Positions 34,756-45,556 of a stretch of DNA of 64,000 nt are shown here, one piece after another (within the stretch, counting starts at the first letter, position 1; each line of letters begins with the position of its first letter). Source of the DNA: Hyphodiscus hymeniophilus (Eukaryota > Ascomycota > Leotiomycetes > Helotiales > Hyphodiscaceae); NCBI GenBank assembly GCA_016508695.1, contig VNKQ01000013.1, positions 434,001 through 498,000 of the forward strand, given 5' to 3'. Below the pieces are notes generated by a model that worked only from the letters and a program-made list of their open reading frames with translations, ran no database searches and was not told where the DNA came from. A program made the position numbers and the translations under genes.

Positions 34756-37700
34756 CTTGAATATGTTCAATGGTGATTTCGTGGTATCGGGAAAGACGAA
34801 GTGGTTGGTTGCTCAAAGTATCGAAGAATTGCAAAAGAATGAATGTAATCCGTTGAGGTGTGGCGGGTGATAAATTAGATGCACGGTCAACGTGATCCTG
34901 CTTGACTGGCAAGTATAGAATGGTAAAAAGAGGGAATGTGAAAGAGAGGAGCCCGCCAAGAGATTGAAGCAAAACCAAGAAGTAATGATGAGTGGAGTGA
35001 GAACAAGAGAGCTGAGGGCTTGGGACTGAGTACTTATTGTAGATGCTTGGCATCCGAGAACGAAACCTGTGGACCGTGGTCAGTTGCGCAGGACCAGCCG
35101 CAGTCCTGCAGACATTGGCAATGGAGATCCCGTTGTCTCATTGAGTGCTTGAAACTCGAGGTGAGGTCGGAGTTGTCGCATATCAGGCAAAGCTGCCGTC
35201 TGAAAGAGGACTAGTGGTCGATCAAGGATTCAGATTCTCGGAACAGTTGGGGCTCTCTGACCTTGGCAGGACTAGTAGCAGGGGCTGAAAGGTTCGACTA
35301 TGCTTGATTCCGGAGGAAAATGCCAGGAGGGGACTCGCTGGTGCGTCAAGGGGAAGCCTTGGAAGAAGGAACAGCAGCGCTTAAGCGGAAACTGTTGATG
35401 TCTGGAGCCATGCTTGGTCAAACGGACCCCTGACGACCCATAGGAAAAGAGAGAAAGGTAGTATCATTGAGGAACAAGACTATCGATGGCTGGGTAACAA
35501 GTTCTGGCCGATGGTTGATTTCTTAGTATCTCGAAGCTCTGGGAGCATTGCGCTTCAATCGACATCAGAGATGATGTTGATGTTGTTGATGGTGTGAAGT
35601 GAAGGGAGGCGTTGGCGCGCGGAAGCCAAGGGGCTCGCCAGGGGTTCCAAATACTGCACTGAGGCGCCTTTTGCCGGTAAAACCACCACGGCTGCTTCTT
35701 CGGATGCATCAAACGTCTGATCTGAAATTTCACCCAAAGCTATCACCAATCTTGTGCCCTTCCTTAGGACAACGGGCAAGGAAACCGTTCATTGATGACA
35801 AAAAACTGGAACTTCACTCAATTGTCGATATCGAGGAAATATCGATCGCTACCCGCAGAATTTAATTCTGGTTCACGCCTGCCCGAGCGTTCATGTTAAG
35901 AATACAGTCCTCCACGTCCAGAGTAATTCTTCGGCTTGGCATCTGCCATGGAAGATATACTGAGGGTTAGATCGCTTCGGGTGAACAATCAACCAGAGCC
36001 TCAACTCCGTCGGTTCCGTACCCTGCAGATTGAGTCGACGATGACCTCCTGTGCAAGTTTCCTTCTGCAAAAGCACAGAGGCTCGGCAGAACAAGCCTAC
36101 ACATAGCTATATCTGATGTACGAAGTACTAATAAACGTTGCGTTGCTTTACGCACATTCATCCACCCTTTGAGAAGAAGACCAAAGCCACCGCTCCATCA
36201 GAGAAAGTCCGGCAATCGGCAACCATCTGATACGTCCAAGTGGGAAAAAATCTCCCTCCAGAAGTTCAACTTGGGCCTTGACTGTCCTTGCTGCGAATTG
36301 CAATAGAATCGATACAATGATTCCCAAACCTTCGCATAACCGGGACTCCACAATCCCGTAGCGAATATTGGCGGACTGACAGTGACAGGTGCTGAGGTGC
36401 CATCCGAGGTTTCCTGATCGACGTTTCACCTTTTGTCACAGATCAACTCGCCGAGCGCACAGTACAGTATCACAATACGAACCAGAACAAGCTTATTTCA
36501 ACTTGAGGGTCCGAAAGCTTGGCATCTCTGTACCTGCCATGTCCTTTTCTTTTCAACAAGTGTTCCTGAACAGTCACGAAGTGTACACAGTTGCGCAAAA
36601 AAGGGGAAAAGACCTATTCCTCCGTACGCTAAGATTTGTACTTTTTGGTACCCAAATAGTCTCTAGTCGTCTGATATTTATTTCCATATCAAGCTTTCGT
36701 TAAATTGAAGCACTGGTCATGCTTACTTACTCTCAGCTTTGCAACGTAAAATATTGGAGGATTTTAAGACAACAGCCAGGAAATGACTCGACCTGTTTCC
36801 GTGGGCATATGATTATACGCCAACGCACTGAAAACTCCATTAACTCTATCTTCTCATGAAAACTTCTCGTTTTTGTTGCGCCTAATAACTTCTTCTAGCC
36901 GTGGTCCACACTCAACCGCAGGGGCCGAGTGCTCTTCATTCATCTCATTTTGCCTGCCAGGGTCACGGCCAAGAGAGCCTTTCCTCCTTGAGCTTTGAGA
37001 GCTGGTTTTACAGGTCCATCCAGTTCACACTGTGCACGTTATGGCTAAATACTTTTTCAGAGGGCTGAGATAAGCATTAGAATGTCTAGATGATCCTTGA
37101 CGGAGTCGGGATGGTGTCATTCCACAAGTGTTATTCCATAAATATCAGCGCATCGGACTATCGAACCACCCACCATACACTTACGCTCGTTTCAAGTATC
37201 GCAATATCATAAATGCTCAAGGAGCCGCAACTTCAGTCTCCGTTCTCGAATATCCATCAATCACCGTATGGTCTTCTCTGACAAGAAACCCACCCCAACA
37301 TAAACTAAATTCGACGGACTACAAGATAGGTAAGTGCTGACGGTCATTATAGCGAAACAGAGTTCAGGCTTTCAACATTTCTTCATCCCGTTATTGAAGG
37401 CTCTCTGGAAATCGAGATAGACCCCAAAGGGCAACGATGGAAGACGCTGGATATCGAGTAATTAAGTACTAACGGGCGACTCGGTATCAACCACGATTTG
37501 CTCTCCTTATCAGAGATGCCTGGTCTCGCCAGGCCCTCCAGATGAGTCTCATTTCACGATTCTTTTATATGTAAGAACTTGGAACTGCTCATATGTGATT
37601 TTGTTTCCAATGGGACAGTCCCACAGTCATTCCGATCAGGGCATTGATCTATCACGGAGCCTGACAACAGAATGCCATCGCCAAGCGAGGCTTTCTACGA

Positions 37701-38786
37701 TCTCTGGAAAGCTGAAGAGCGGTGCCTTGCCTCCCCAAGCTTCCGATTTCTTTTTCTTACGAGACTGTTTCCACTCTCTAATCTCAGCCCAGGGTCTCGC
37801 TCGTTGGCTCCCAGAATTTAGCCATTAATCTCCCAGGACCATTAGATTGCTCTATTACTTCGATCCCACGTCATGATTTCCCAGGCCTTTCTAAGCTCAT
37901 TTATCATTCGTCTTCCTGAATTCTCCTGGATATATGCTAAGATGCCTCGGGTTCCTCCCTCACTCGACAATCTCAGGGCATACTCGGAGAGGAAGGGAAA
38001 CTGGTTGTGATTTGTTTCCAATAAGGTGGCCATCGTGGTACCAATCTATTCAGTTTCAGACTATGTCACGAAAGCTTTGGTGTCAGTCAATAAGTGATAG
38101 CCCTTTAGACCAAGCTCCTCACTTGCGCCTTACTCCCCACGTGGCTAGCAAAGGACAACGTAAGAGTATTGAGGTGGTATGCAGGACAGGCCTTGTCAGA
38201 ACTCGTTCTTCGTCTTTGAATTTACGGAGCTTCCTAGGGCTACGCCCTGCTTACCGATGACAAGTCTTACATCTGACGGGCATGGGTAATGGAGAGTTTC
38301 GAGTTTATTTGGCCCACAGACGTTTTGAATGATTTAGTAGAAGCCTATGGACAATAAAATGAATACAAAACGAACTCTGCAAAAACAAAGAGAGTGTTAA
38401 ACACATCTTCAATGCAAGTACGAGACGCTGCCTCACGTGAAGAGGCACGATGTCGCTTGTGAGGGGGGGTTTTTTTTTAGCGTGCCGCAGCCTCGAGACA
38501 TCATGCCCGTTTAGCCAATTCATCATACCCGAGCCGTCGTTGAAAACTCTGACACCTCATATATTATTTGAATCCTTCTTGATCTACATCTTATTACTTG
38601 TATTGTACCGGCCGTCACTAATAGTAGGATTCTCAAGATCTCTATCTGACAGTGCCTATTCCAGAACCCCGCACACTCGAAAGAACCAGGACAAATTCGC
38701 AACATTCATAGTTCGTAGCCCTTCCGGCCGTGTATCCACACATACACCAAGAGAGGCTATGCGACTGATCTAGGATTCTGTAGGAT
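34756..38786. other. Long gene-poor region
   Basis: About 4 kb without a supported gene. The first part should be the promoter of the secreted-protein gene. Near 37130-37440 a plus-strand frame reads coding-like (YARFKYRNIINAQGAATSVS, then after a shift HYSETEFRLSTFLHPVIEGS), and 37672-37830 also reads smoothly, but none can be assembled into a gene. These may be decayed remnants. A G-run followed by a T-run is at 38461-38480. Confidence 0.45.
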
Positions 38787-39809
38787 ATGTCTTCTCCTCC
38801 AAACCGCGCGGTGAAGCGAGCAAGTACGTTATAGTCATTTTGTTGTCCGCTCGAACCTATTTTGTGTATTCTGGCTTTTCGCGATCCATAAAACTTTCGA
38901 CTTCCCCACCAACATGGCTTTTCATACCAATCCCCAACACAACTAGATCAACTCTTCATAGCCAAGCAATTGTTCAACACAATATCGCATACTCGCTGAT
39001 ACCCATTCGCAATGTCAGGAACTCAGTCTTTACCACCTCCCGAGCTCCCTAAGCTCGTCGCAGAGCAACATGTGCCGATCCCCTCCACCGACAGAGATAC
39101 CCGCCGACTGATCGTCGTCCTGTCCAATGCGAGTCTCGAGACATACAAAGCCGTTTATGGAGGAGGCAGACCAGGGGCACCTCGGGATGAGAAGTACTCA
39201 CTACTGAACAGTGACGAGCATATCGGCGTGATGCGCAAAATGAACCGCGATATCAGCGACGCCAGACCAGATATCACTCACCAGGTATGATGACTACAGT
39301 CGACCGATCAAAGCATTGTTAATTCCATGTAGTGTCTTCTTACTCTCCTTGATTCTCCTATCAACAAAGCTGGACAACTTCAAATCTATATCCACACCGC
39401 GAAGGGAGTACTCATCGAAGTCAGTCCTACTGTTCGCATCCCTCGTACATTCAAGCGATTCGCTGGTCTCATGGTCCAACTCCTCCACCGACTCACAATC
39501 CGATCCATCAATTCTCAAGAGAAACTCTTGAAAGTCATTCAGAACCCAATCACCGATCATCTGCCCCCGAATTGTCGAAAGGTCACTTTGAGCTTTGACG
39601 CCCCACTGGTGCGGATCAGAGACTACGTGGAGACACTGGACGAGAAGGAGAGCATATGTGTGTTCGTTGGAGCAATGGCCAAGGGCACGGATAACTTTGC
39701 CGATGCATTCGTGGACGAGAAGATCTCGATCAGCAACTTCAGTCTGTCAGCGAGTGTAGCCTGCAGCAAGTTTTGCCACGCCGCCGAGGACGTATGGAAT
39801 ATCATCTAG
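38787..39809 (+). CDS. EMG1: 18S rRNA pseudouridine N1-methyltransferase EMG1/NEP1
   Basis: The last two exons are firm: up to 39284, then 39333-39809, joined by a 48-bp intron (GTATGA...TGTAG). Residues read NSDEHIGVMRKMNRDISDAR, CLLTLLDSPINKAGQLQIYI, HTAKGVLIEVSPTVRIPRTF, KRFAGLMVQLLHRL and VFVGAMAKGTDNFADAFVDE, which are diagnostic of EMG1/NEP1. The enzyme methylates a hypermodified pseudouridine in 18S rRNA and is needed for small-subunit assembly in the nucleolus; it belongs to the SPOUT class. For the start I prefer a small exon 38787-38823 (MSSPPNRAVKRA) with a strong GTACGT donor and an acceptor at 39018, which joins in phase and gives 259 residues with a basic N-terminus. The simpler alternative starts at the ATG at 39012 (249 residues). 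Confidence 0.93.
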
Positions 39810-41148
39810 TGCGCCTTGCTATCAAACTGCACCCGGAATGGGTTGCACCGCCCGAACAACTCGACATGTGCAGCGCTCGACAAATGATAGACTTGGTAGT
39901 GGAGAGGGGCCGATTATAAAGGTGAAAGCGGGTCCACGAGCAGATCTCACGATACCAACATCGTTTGCTTTGCTTGAGGACGCCGGGCTTGGGAGTCTGT
40001 GTGCTCTGTTCTGTGTTTTTTGCAACAAAAACATCAGGCGTTCAACATCAGATCCAAGACGCTTTAGTCGTCTTAGTGGCCAACTCAACTTGGTTCACTT
40101 CTCCTTTGTTCTATATTTGCATACTAGCTTAGTTCCTGCCTGCAACGTAAGTATGTCCGTATGGCAGAGATACAACTGTGTCGAGGCTGTGCGGGTCGAT
40201 TGCATGACGATGTCCTCGGTCGCCAGTGGATATTGGGCATTTGGATTGGCGGATTGCAGGTCACTCGGATGACAGCGACAGCCTGATGTATTCATGTACC
40301 TTTCAAGAGATCACATCTAGCGTGGGATGGATATCAACCAATTCAATGGGTCGGATTCCCTGAATCATACAATCCACAAACCCCACTATCAGCCTGCGAA
40401 GTCAAGTCATGGTCACGTAGCACGTACTCTTCTTGTAACACAAACTTACCCAGCAGTCACGCGATGCAGGCAGATCGAAAGCCAACCCATCTGGTCATCT
40501 CACTCATTGGATGAGGACCCCAGAGTGCCTTGCCCTAATTCCACATCTCAAAAAGTGCGTGCAAAACGACATTCGTTCCTTCGATGGAAAGAGACCCCAT
40601 TTGTCGATACCGATTATCAATACCCAATGAATATTAAGGCGAGCTCGCTGCATGATGCACGGGAACTGTACGGGGAGATCCAGCGTGGGCCGAGATCCAT
40701 CGTAGACCAACGTGGCACGCGGAGAGAATGTCCCACTGGGATTAATGATGCATTTGTGCCTGGTGGAGCGGATATGGATACCCAATATTGAACGGATGGG
40801 GATGATCGCTGGAGAGTTGTGTAGTTGCTAGTGCGGTGATGCTCGAGTAGCTTGAGGTTCAACGACTGGCGGGAGAGAGCTTTGGGAGGAGGTCTTTCCG
40901 CCAAAGCCCAAGTGCTGCAATGCCCTGCAGCAACATTCAACCACTTAGATCTTCCGCGCCGTCTCGTCGACTGCATCACAGCGGTTGTATCGCCTCGTGT
41001 GTGAGTCGTGTCAGACTGCATATTTAAGACCTTTGTCCCTTTTTGGCTTCATTGCAATCCGTCATCCGAACCTTAGAATCCTTCCCTCCTTCGTCTTCTT
41101 CATATTCTTCTCTGCTCGAAATCGAACGAGTGAGTAGGTGCAGCACTC
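39810..41148. other. Intergenic region between EMG1 and the VOC gene
   Basis: About 1.3 kb. Short overlapping open frames at 40327-40791 and on the opposite strand show no recognisable protein. The last 150 bases are pyrimidine-rich and probably are the leader of the gene at 41149. Confidence 0.5.
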
Positions 41149-42660
41149 ATGCCAGAAACATCTCCCTACCCCGTCCTCGAAGTATCCCATCTCCCCTCGG
41201 CCTCGTCCTTCTATGCGTCCGTTCTGCAGCCCCTAGGCCTGCACTACCTGTCTTCTTCAGCCTCGTCCACACCGACTCGCCTGTACTTCGGGCACCCTCA
41301 CTCCCCTACAACCAACCAACCCGTCACTCTCTTCGCCCTAACCCAAGCCACGCCCTCGCTCCCACCACAGCAGAACTTAATAAGGCTCCCAGCCCCGTCA
41401 CCCTCCACCGTCGAGTCCTTCTATAAGAAAGCCTTGTTGGCAAACAGCGCACAGAAAGATCACGAGTTTCAGAGGTCGAGTGACGACGAGGCGAGAGCGA
41501 AGATCCAGGACTTGGACGGCAATATGATTGAGGCGGTTTATTCTTCGCGCGCGGGCCGTCGCGTGCCCACTATTGAGACGGCATCTACGGAGAAGGAGGC
41601 TAGGCGGGTCCTGGCCTGGCAAGAGGAGGTCGCGAGAAGCACTGTCGCCTCGGACGTGCGCTCCTCTGCTGCTGCGTCGGATGCTTATGGGGATCTGAGA
41701 GCACCTCCCCCATACAGGAGAGCTGAGACTTTCCCTCGCGTGGTTGCCGACAGGCCTCCGAGACTGGTGAGGAGGGAGACGGTCACGACGGAGCACTACA
41801 GAAATGAGGGGGAGCGAGCTGCAACTGAGGGGCGAGGGGGAGGCAGCGGATTTACAGGTATGCAGCTTGTTGGAACTCTTCTTGGAGCGGCTGCGGGAGG
41901 TTTAGCTGCTTATGCGATGACCCGATCAGAATCGTCTCCACGAACTGCTCCTCTTCTTCGACGGGCATCGTATGGGGAACACAGCTCGGAATACCCGCAT
42001 CCTCGTCCCGTCGAGACAGTAAGAGTGGAGAGAACCCCTGCTCGAAGTTATGTGTCGACGAAAGATCCCCCGAGATACGTGGAGTATAGGATTGCACCGC
42101 CTCCGGCTCCCAGTGCAGCTCTGGCACAGGATCTCGCAAGGATTGAGGAGAGGAGTCACGTCTCGAGGCGATCTAGGGATAGTGAGAGAAGCTCGAGGGT
42201 CAGGAGTAGGAGTGAGCTCGGATCGAGATACGATCGTCCTCTCACGATACTTCCTCCGAGGCCCAGAAGCCCTGGTGCCTCCCACGTGAGCCACCGCAGT
42301 AGCCACAAGAGTCATCATTCGAAGCTGGACGCGGAAAGTTATGTCAGTGCACGAAGCCAACGGACGGAAAGCACGGTGAAACCGGTGCAGTATGTCACTG
42401 CCACACCATCCAAGGTCACTACCACCACGATCCGTGTTGTCCCGAAGGATGAGGAGCGTAGGAGTGAGGTTTCGTACGCTCGTCATGTTCTATTACCCAG
42501 GAGTGAAGTCAGCGCTCGACATGTCCCCCTACCACCAAGTGTGGTGTCAGGCAGAGGTTATGCTCCTTCTGTAGCGCCCAGTGACAGCATAAGTAGTGTT
42601 GGGAGTAAGAGGGAAAGAGAACGACTACGGGACCGGATGAGTGCGCGTGATCGCTGGTAG
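41149..42660 (+). CDS. VOC (glyoxalase-fold) domain protein with a Ser/Arg-rich tail
   Basis: A single frame of 503 residues. Residues 6-131 look like a VOC/glyoxalase-fold domain: PSASSFYASVLQPLGLHYL, RLYFGHP, a central ESFYKKAL helix and DLDGNMIEAVY at the end, the usual pattern of this superfamily. A Glu and Arg-rich linker follows. Then a short hydrophobic stretch (237-257, GMQLVGTLLGAAAGGLAAYAM) is flanked by Gly-rich sequence and could be a membrane segment. The last 245 residues are rich in Ser, Arg, His and Pro (repeated SR, RS and HVS stretches). The catalytic role is unknown; metal ligands typical of glyoxalase I are not evident. The union of a small VOC domain with a long basic tail is unusual. 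Confidence 0.8.
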   Translation: MPETSPYPVLEVSHLPSASSFYASVLQPLGLHYLSSSASSTPTRLYFGHPHSPTTNQPVTLFALTQATPSLPPQQNLIRLPAPSPSTVESFYKKALLANSAQKDHEFQRSSDDEARAKIQDLDGNMIEAVYSSRAGRRVPTIETASTEKEARRVLAWQEEVARSTVASDVRSSAAASDAYGDLRAPPPYRRAETFPRVVADRPPRLVRRETVTTEHYRNEGERAATEGRGGGSGFTGMQLVGTLLGAAAGGLAAYAMTRSESSPRTAPLLRRASYGEHSSEYPHPRPVETVRVERTPARSYVSTKDPPRYVEYRIAPPPAPSAALAQDLARIEERSHVSRRSRDSERSSRVRSRSELGSRYDRPLTILPPRPRSPGASHVSHRSSHKSHHSKLDAESYVSARSQRTESTVKPVQYVTATPSKVTTTTIRVVPKDEERRSEVSYARHVLLPRSEVSARHVPLPPSVVSGRGYAPSVAPSDSISSVGSKRERERLRDRMSARDRW

Positions 42661-44239
42661 AATACCGATATCGACAGGATTTATTGGGACACAGAACATA
42701 GACATTGGGATGGAATTGGAATTATACCGGGACTCGTAATGGCATTGGGTATTGGGAGCAAGGTAGCATGATGTGCATTTGGGAAGGGTTGAGAGGGACG
42801 GATGTCAGCAACGACACTCATGATCATGACTGGAGGATACAAAGGAGACGAGTCATATTCTTATATTCCCTTGGCGTATGTAGAGTCGGTTTTGAACATC
42901 ATAATCTCGTATTTCCCACTTTCGTTTCCGCCTCCAGAATCCTGGCTGCTTCTCGATCTATTTCTTATTTCTCCATGCTTTCAGTCCATGAGGCACATTT
43001 CAGCTTTAAGCTTGCTTCTTACAACGCCTGGAATATTAACAACGTAACGCTGCTGTGCCTTGTAGCTTGACGTCTGTCTTCACTTCGATTTCCTCACAGC
43101 CATGGTTCTAGCTTCGATCAACACGAATAAATGAGATTTGAGGTTCCGTGGTAGCTTTCATCCCAGCTGCCTTGGAGTATCCATACGAAGTATCAGCGAT
43201 GAGACAACTACCTGCATACCTAGGAAGTGTGCACTCCGAGATCAAGGGATCCTACGCTTGGATAAATCAGGCAGCGGGTAAGACAAGTACAGACATGGAT
43301 ATCAAGTGCCTCTGAAAGACTAATATCTTCTTTGGTCTTCTCGCGCTGTTGACTGTTTATCCTGAGTTTTCTGGACTTGATTATTCTCCCCTCTCTCTTG
43401 TTTTAGGATTGCAGCTTGTTGTAATCTCTACTTCAACGCATCAACCTCAGCCACCTTCGATACCGGCATATCCGCGTTTTGCTGTCCTAGATGAGTGATG
43501 GTATGGAGCAATATCTGCTGTTCTTGGAGGACATCCTCGAGAGAGGCAGGTCCTTGTGCTCTTTCTGCCACCTCCGGTAGGGGTGAAGTGGGAAGATTGT
43601 ATGCGGGTGACGACTCTTGTTCTGCAACGCTGCCTGGAAGATCTACCTTACTATTAAAAGAACTTGGCTGTATGTTCCGTCAGTGTTAGTTTGTGGACGA
43701 TGATATGTTCCTGGTTCCTCATGCTCGTGCTCATATCTTCTCAGACTTTCTTTTGGATCCCAGCAGAAAACCCTGAACGAGAAGTTTCCGAAATGTCGTC
43801 GACCGACCATCTAGACCTCATACTACCAATCAAAGGGTGGCGACACAATGTTCCTCAAGCATTAATCTTGCTCGAGGGAAACAGTCAAGAAATAAAGTTA
43901 TTACGCTATCAAGGTGTTGAGTTGAGTTTGTGCCACGTGATGGCCAGTAGTCTTCCCACTCTTACTTTCTCTTTTTTGTGTGAGGAAGACGAAAGGAGGC
44001 CCAATGAAACATGGCTTATGCGACTCGTACAAAATGCAGGCGAGGGTCGATACCGTTCTCATGCGTCGAGGTAGGTACCGACGACGGTTGAGGAAAGTAG
44101 AGCCCAGCTAATACGTCATTAACTTCTGTGTTCAAATGTGCCTTGAGAAACTCCGAACATGAACATAGTTTTACTCTTATTCTCCCAGATCAATAATCTT
44201 GAAAGATTTCCAATCGATAAAAACAAGAAATAAATTCAA
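42661..44239. other. Intergenic region before the Ure2-type transferase gene
   Basis: About 1.6 kb without a supported gene. A plus-strand frame at 43664-44074 (136 codons) has a hydrophobic start but no recognisable family, and I do not call it. The last 100 bases lead into the ATG at 44240. Confidence 0.45.
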
Positions 44240-45431
44240 ATGGTAGCTCCAAAGACGGACATCTGGTAAGTGAAGCCAGGCCCTCCCAATCTGCACTGGA
44301 GGCCCATCTGACTTCAACCAGCCTCTACACGGCGGGAACGCCCAACGGGCAGAAGGTCTCCATCACGCTCGAGGAGCTGGGTATCAGATACGAGACTGTC
44401 CATGTTGACATCTCTAAGAACACGCAGAAGGAAGACTGGTATCTGAAGATCAATCGTGAGGCTTGCCGATTTTTATTTTTGAACCCAATTTCCAATCTCA
44501 AGACTGATTCGTACCTAGCCAATGGGAGAATCCCAGCGATCATCGATCGGACGCAAGGCTCCGATGGGGGGACGAGGCAGAAGAGAGTCTTCGAGGGACA
44601 GGCTATCATGCTGTATCTTTGTCAGAAATACGATGCTGAGAATAAGATCAGCTATCCTTTTGATAGCGATGAGTGAGTTCTGACTGAACTCTTGTTTCGT
44701 TTCTGTTAGATGTTGACTGGGGGGACAGGTATTGGGAAATCGTAGAATGGATGACTTGGATGCAGAGCGGGATTGGTCCCATGCAGGTATATATGCTTCT
44801 GAATCAACTCCCTCTTATCCCGTCGGAGACTGATCATAAGCGCTCAGGGACAAGCGAATCATTTCTTCCGCTACGCACCAGAGAAGATCGATTACGCCAT
44901 CAAACGGTATCAGACAGAGGTATGCTCACCCTCTCTCCGACAGTATCCTCGCTAACTAAAACAGACCAAACGTCTCTACAAAGTCCTCGAAGACCGCTTG
45001 ATCGAGCAGAGAGACAGTAACCGCACGGTAGCAGGCACAGAAGCATCCTCGGCTGGTCCAACGCATGTCACGAACAAGTCGCCCGGTCCTTGGATCGTGG
45101 GCGGCAAATGCACGATTGCGGATCTGGCGTGCTTCAGCTGGATCAACTGGGCGGAGTGGGCTGGGGTTGAAGTGGATGACTTCCCGTGAGTTGCAGTTTG
45201 TGATGACGTAGGATCGAAAGCAGGATATGACTGATGAGTGCATGCAGCGAGGTGAGGAAGTGGCTGGATAGGATCAACGACAGACCGGCGGTGAGGCGCG
45301 GATTGGACGTGCCGGAGCCGTTCAAGATGAAGGAGAAGATGAAGACGAAAGAGGGCGAGGAGGAATACGCTCAGCATCACTCGACGTGGGTTATGCAAGG
45401 ACAGAAGAAAGATCAGGAAAGTCATAAGTAA
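44240..45431 (+). CDS. Glutathione S-transferase, Ure2-like
   Basis: Seven exons, 44240-44265, 44322-44455, 44519-44672, 44729-44786, 44848-44919, 44965-45185 and 45248-45431, give 849 coding bases and 282 residues with all phases matching. Introns are 45-63 bp. The N-terminal domain reads LYTAGTPNGQKVSITLEELG, then KINPNGRIPAIIDR and a VFEGQAIMLYL glutathione-site stretch. The C-terminal helical domain contains GQANHFFRYAPEKIDYAIKR and GGKCTIADLACFSWINWA. The sequence is close to yeast Ure2p and bacterial YfcG-type enzymes, which use glutathione in reductase or peroxidase reactions. The tail after about residue 255 is Lys/Glu-rich. The protein should be cytosolic. It is a second, distinct transferase relative to the gene at 25122. 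Confidence 0.92.
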
Positions 45432-45556
45432 GGTGTGAATCATGTTCTTCTACTATCTCGATTTACGTTCAAAGTCGTGGCTGTAAGAACATGCAATCCG
45501 TCCCTGCGTCCCAGTCTCAAATAAGGTCATATCCAATCCACCTTCTAGACCTTACC

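Noticed and set aside
37128..37440. A gene joined by an intron at 37328
   Set aside because: GTAAGTGCTGAC followed by TATAG would make an intron of only 23 bp, too short to be spliced, and the frames on either side match no known protein.
43664..44074. 136-codon plus-strand frame with a hydrophobic start
   Set aside because: No domain or splice evidence, and its start and end do not match a gene pattern. It lies in the flank of the Ure2-type gene.
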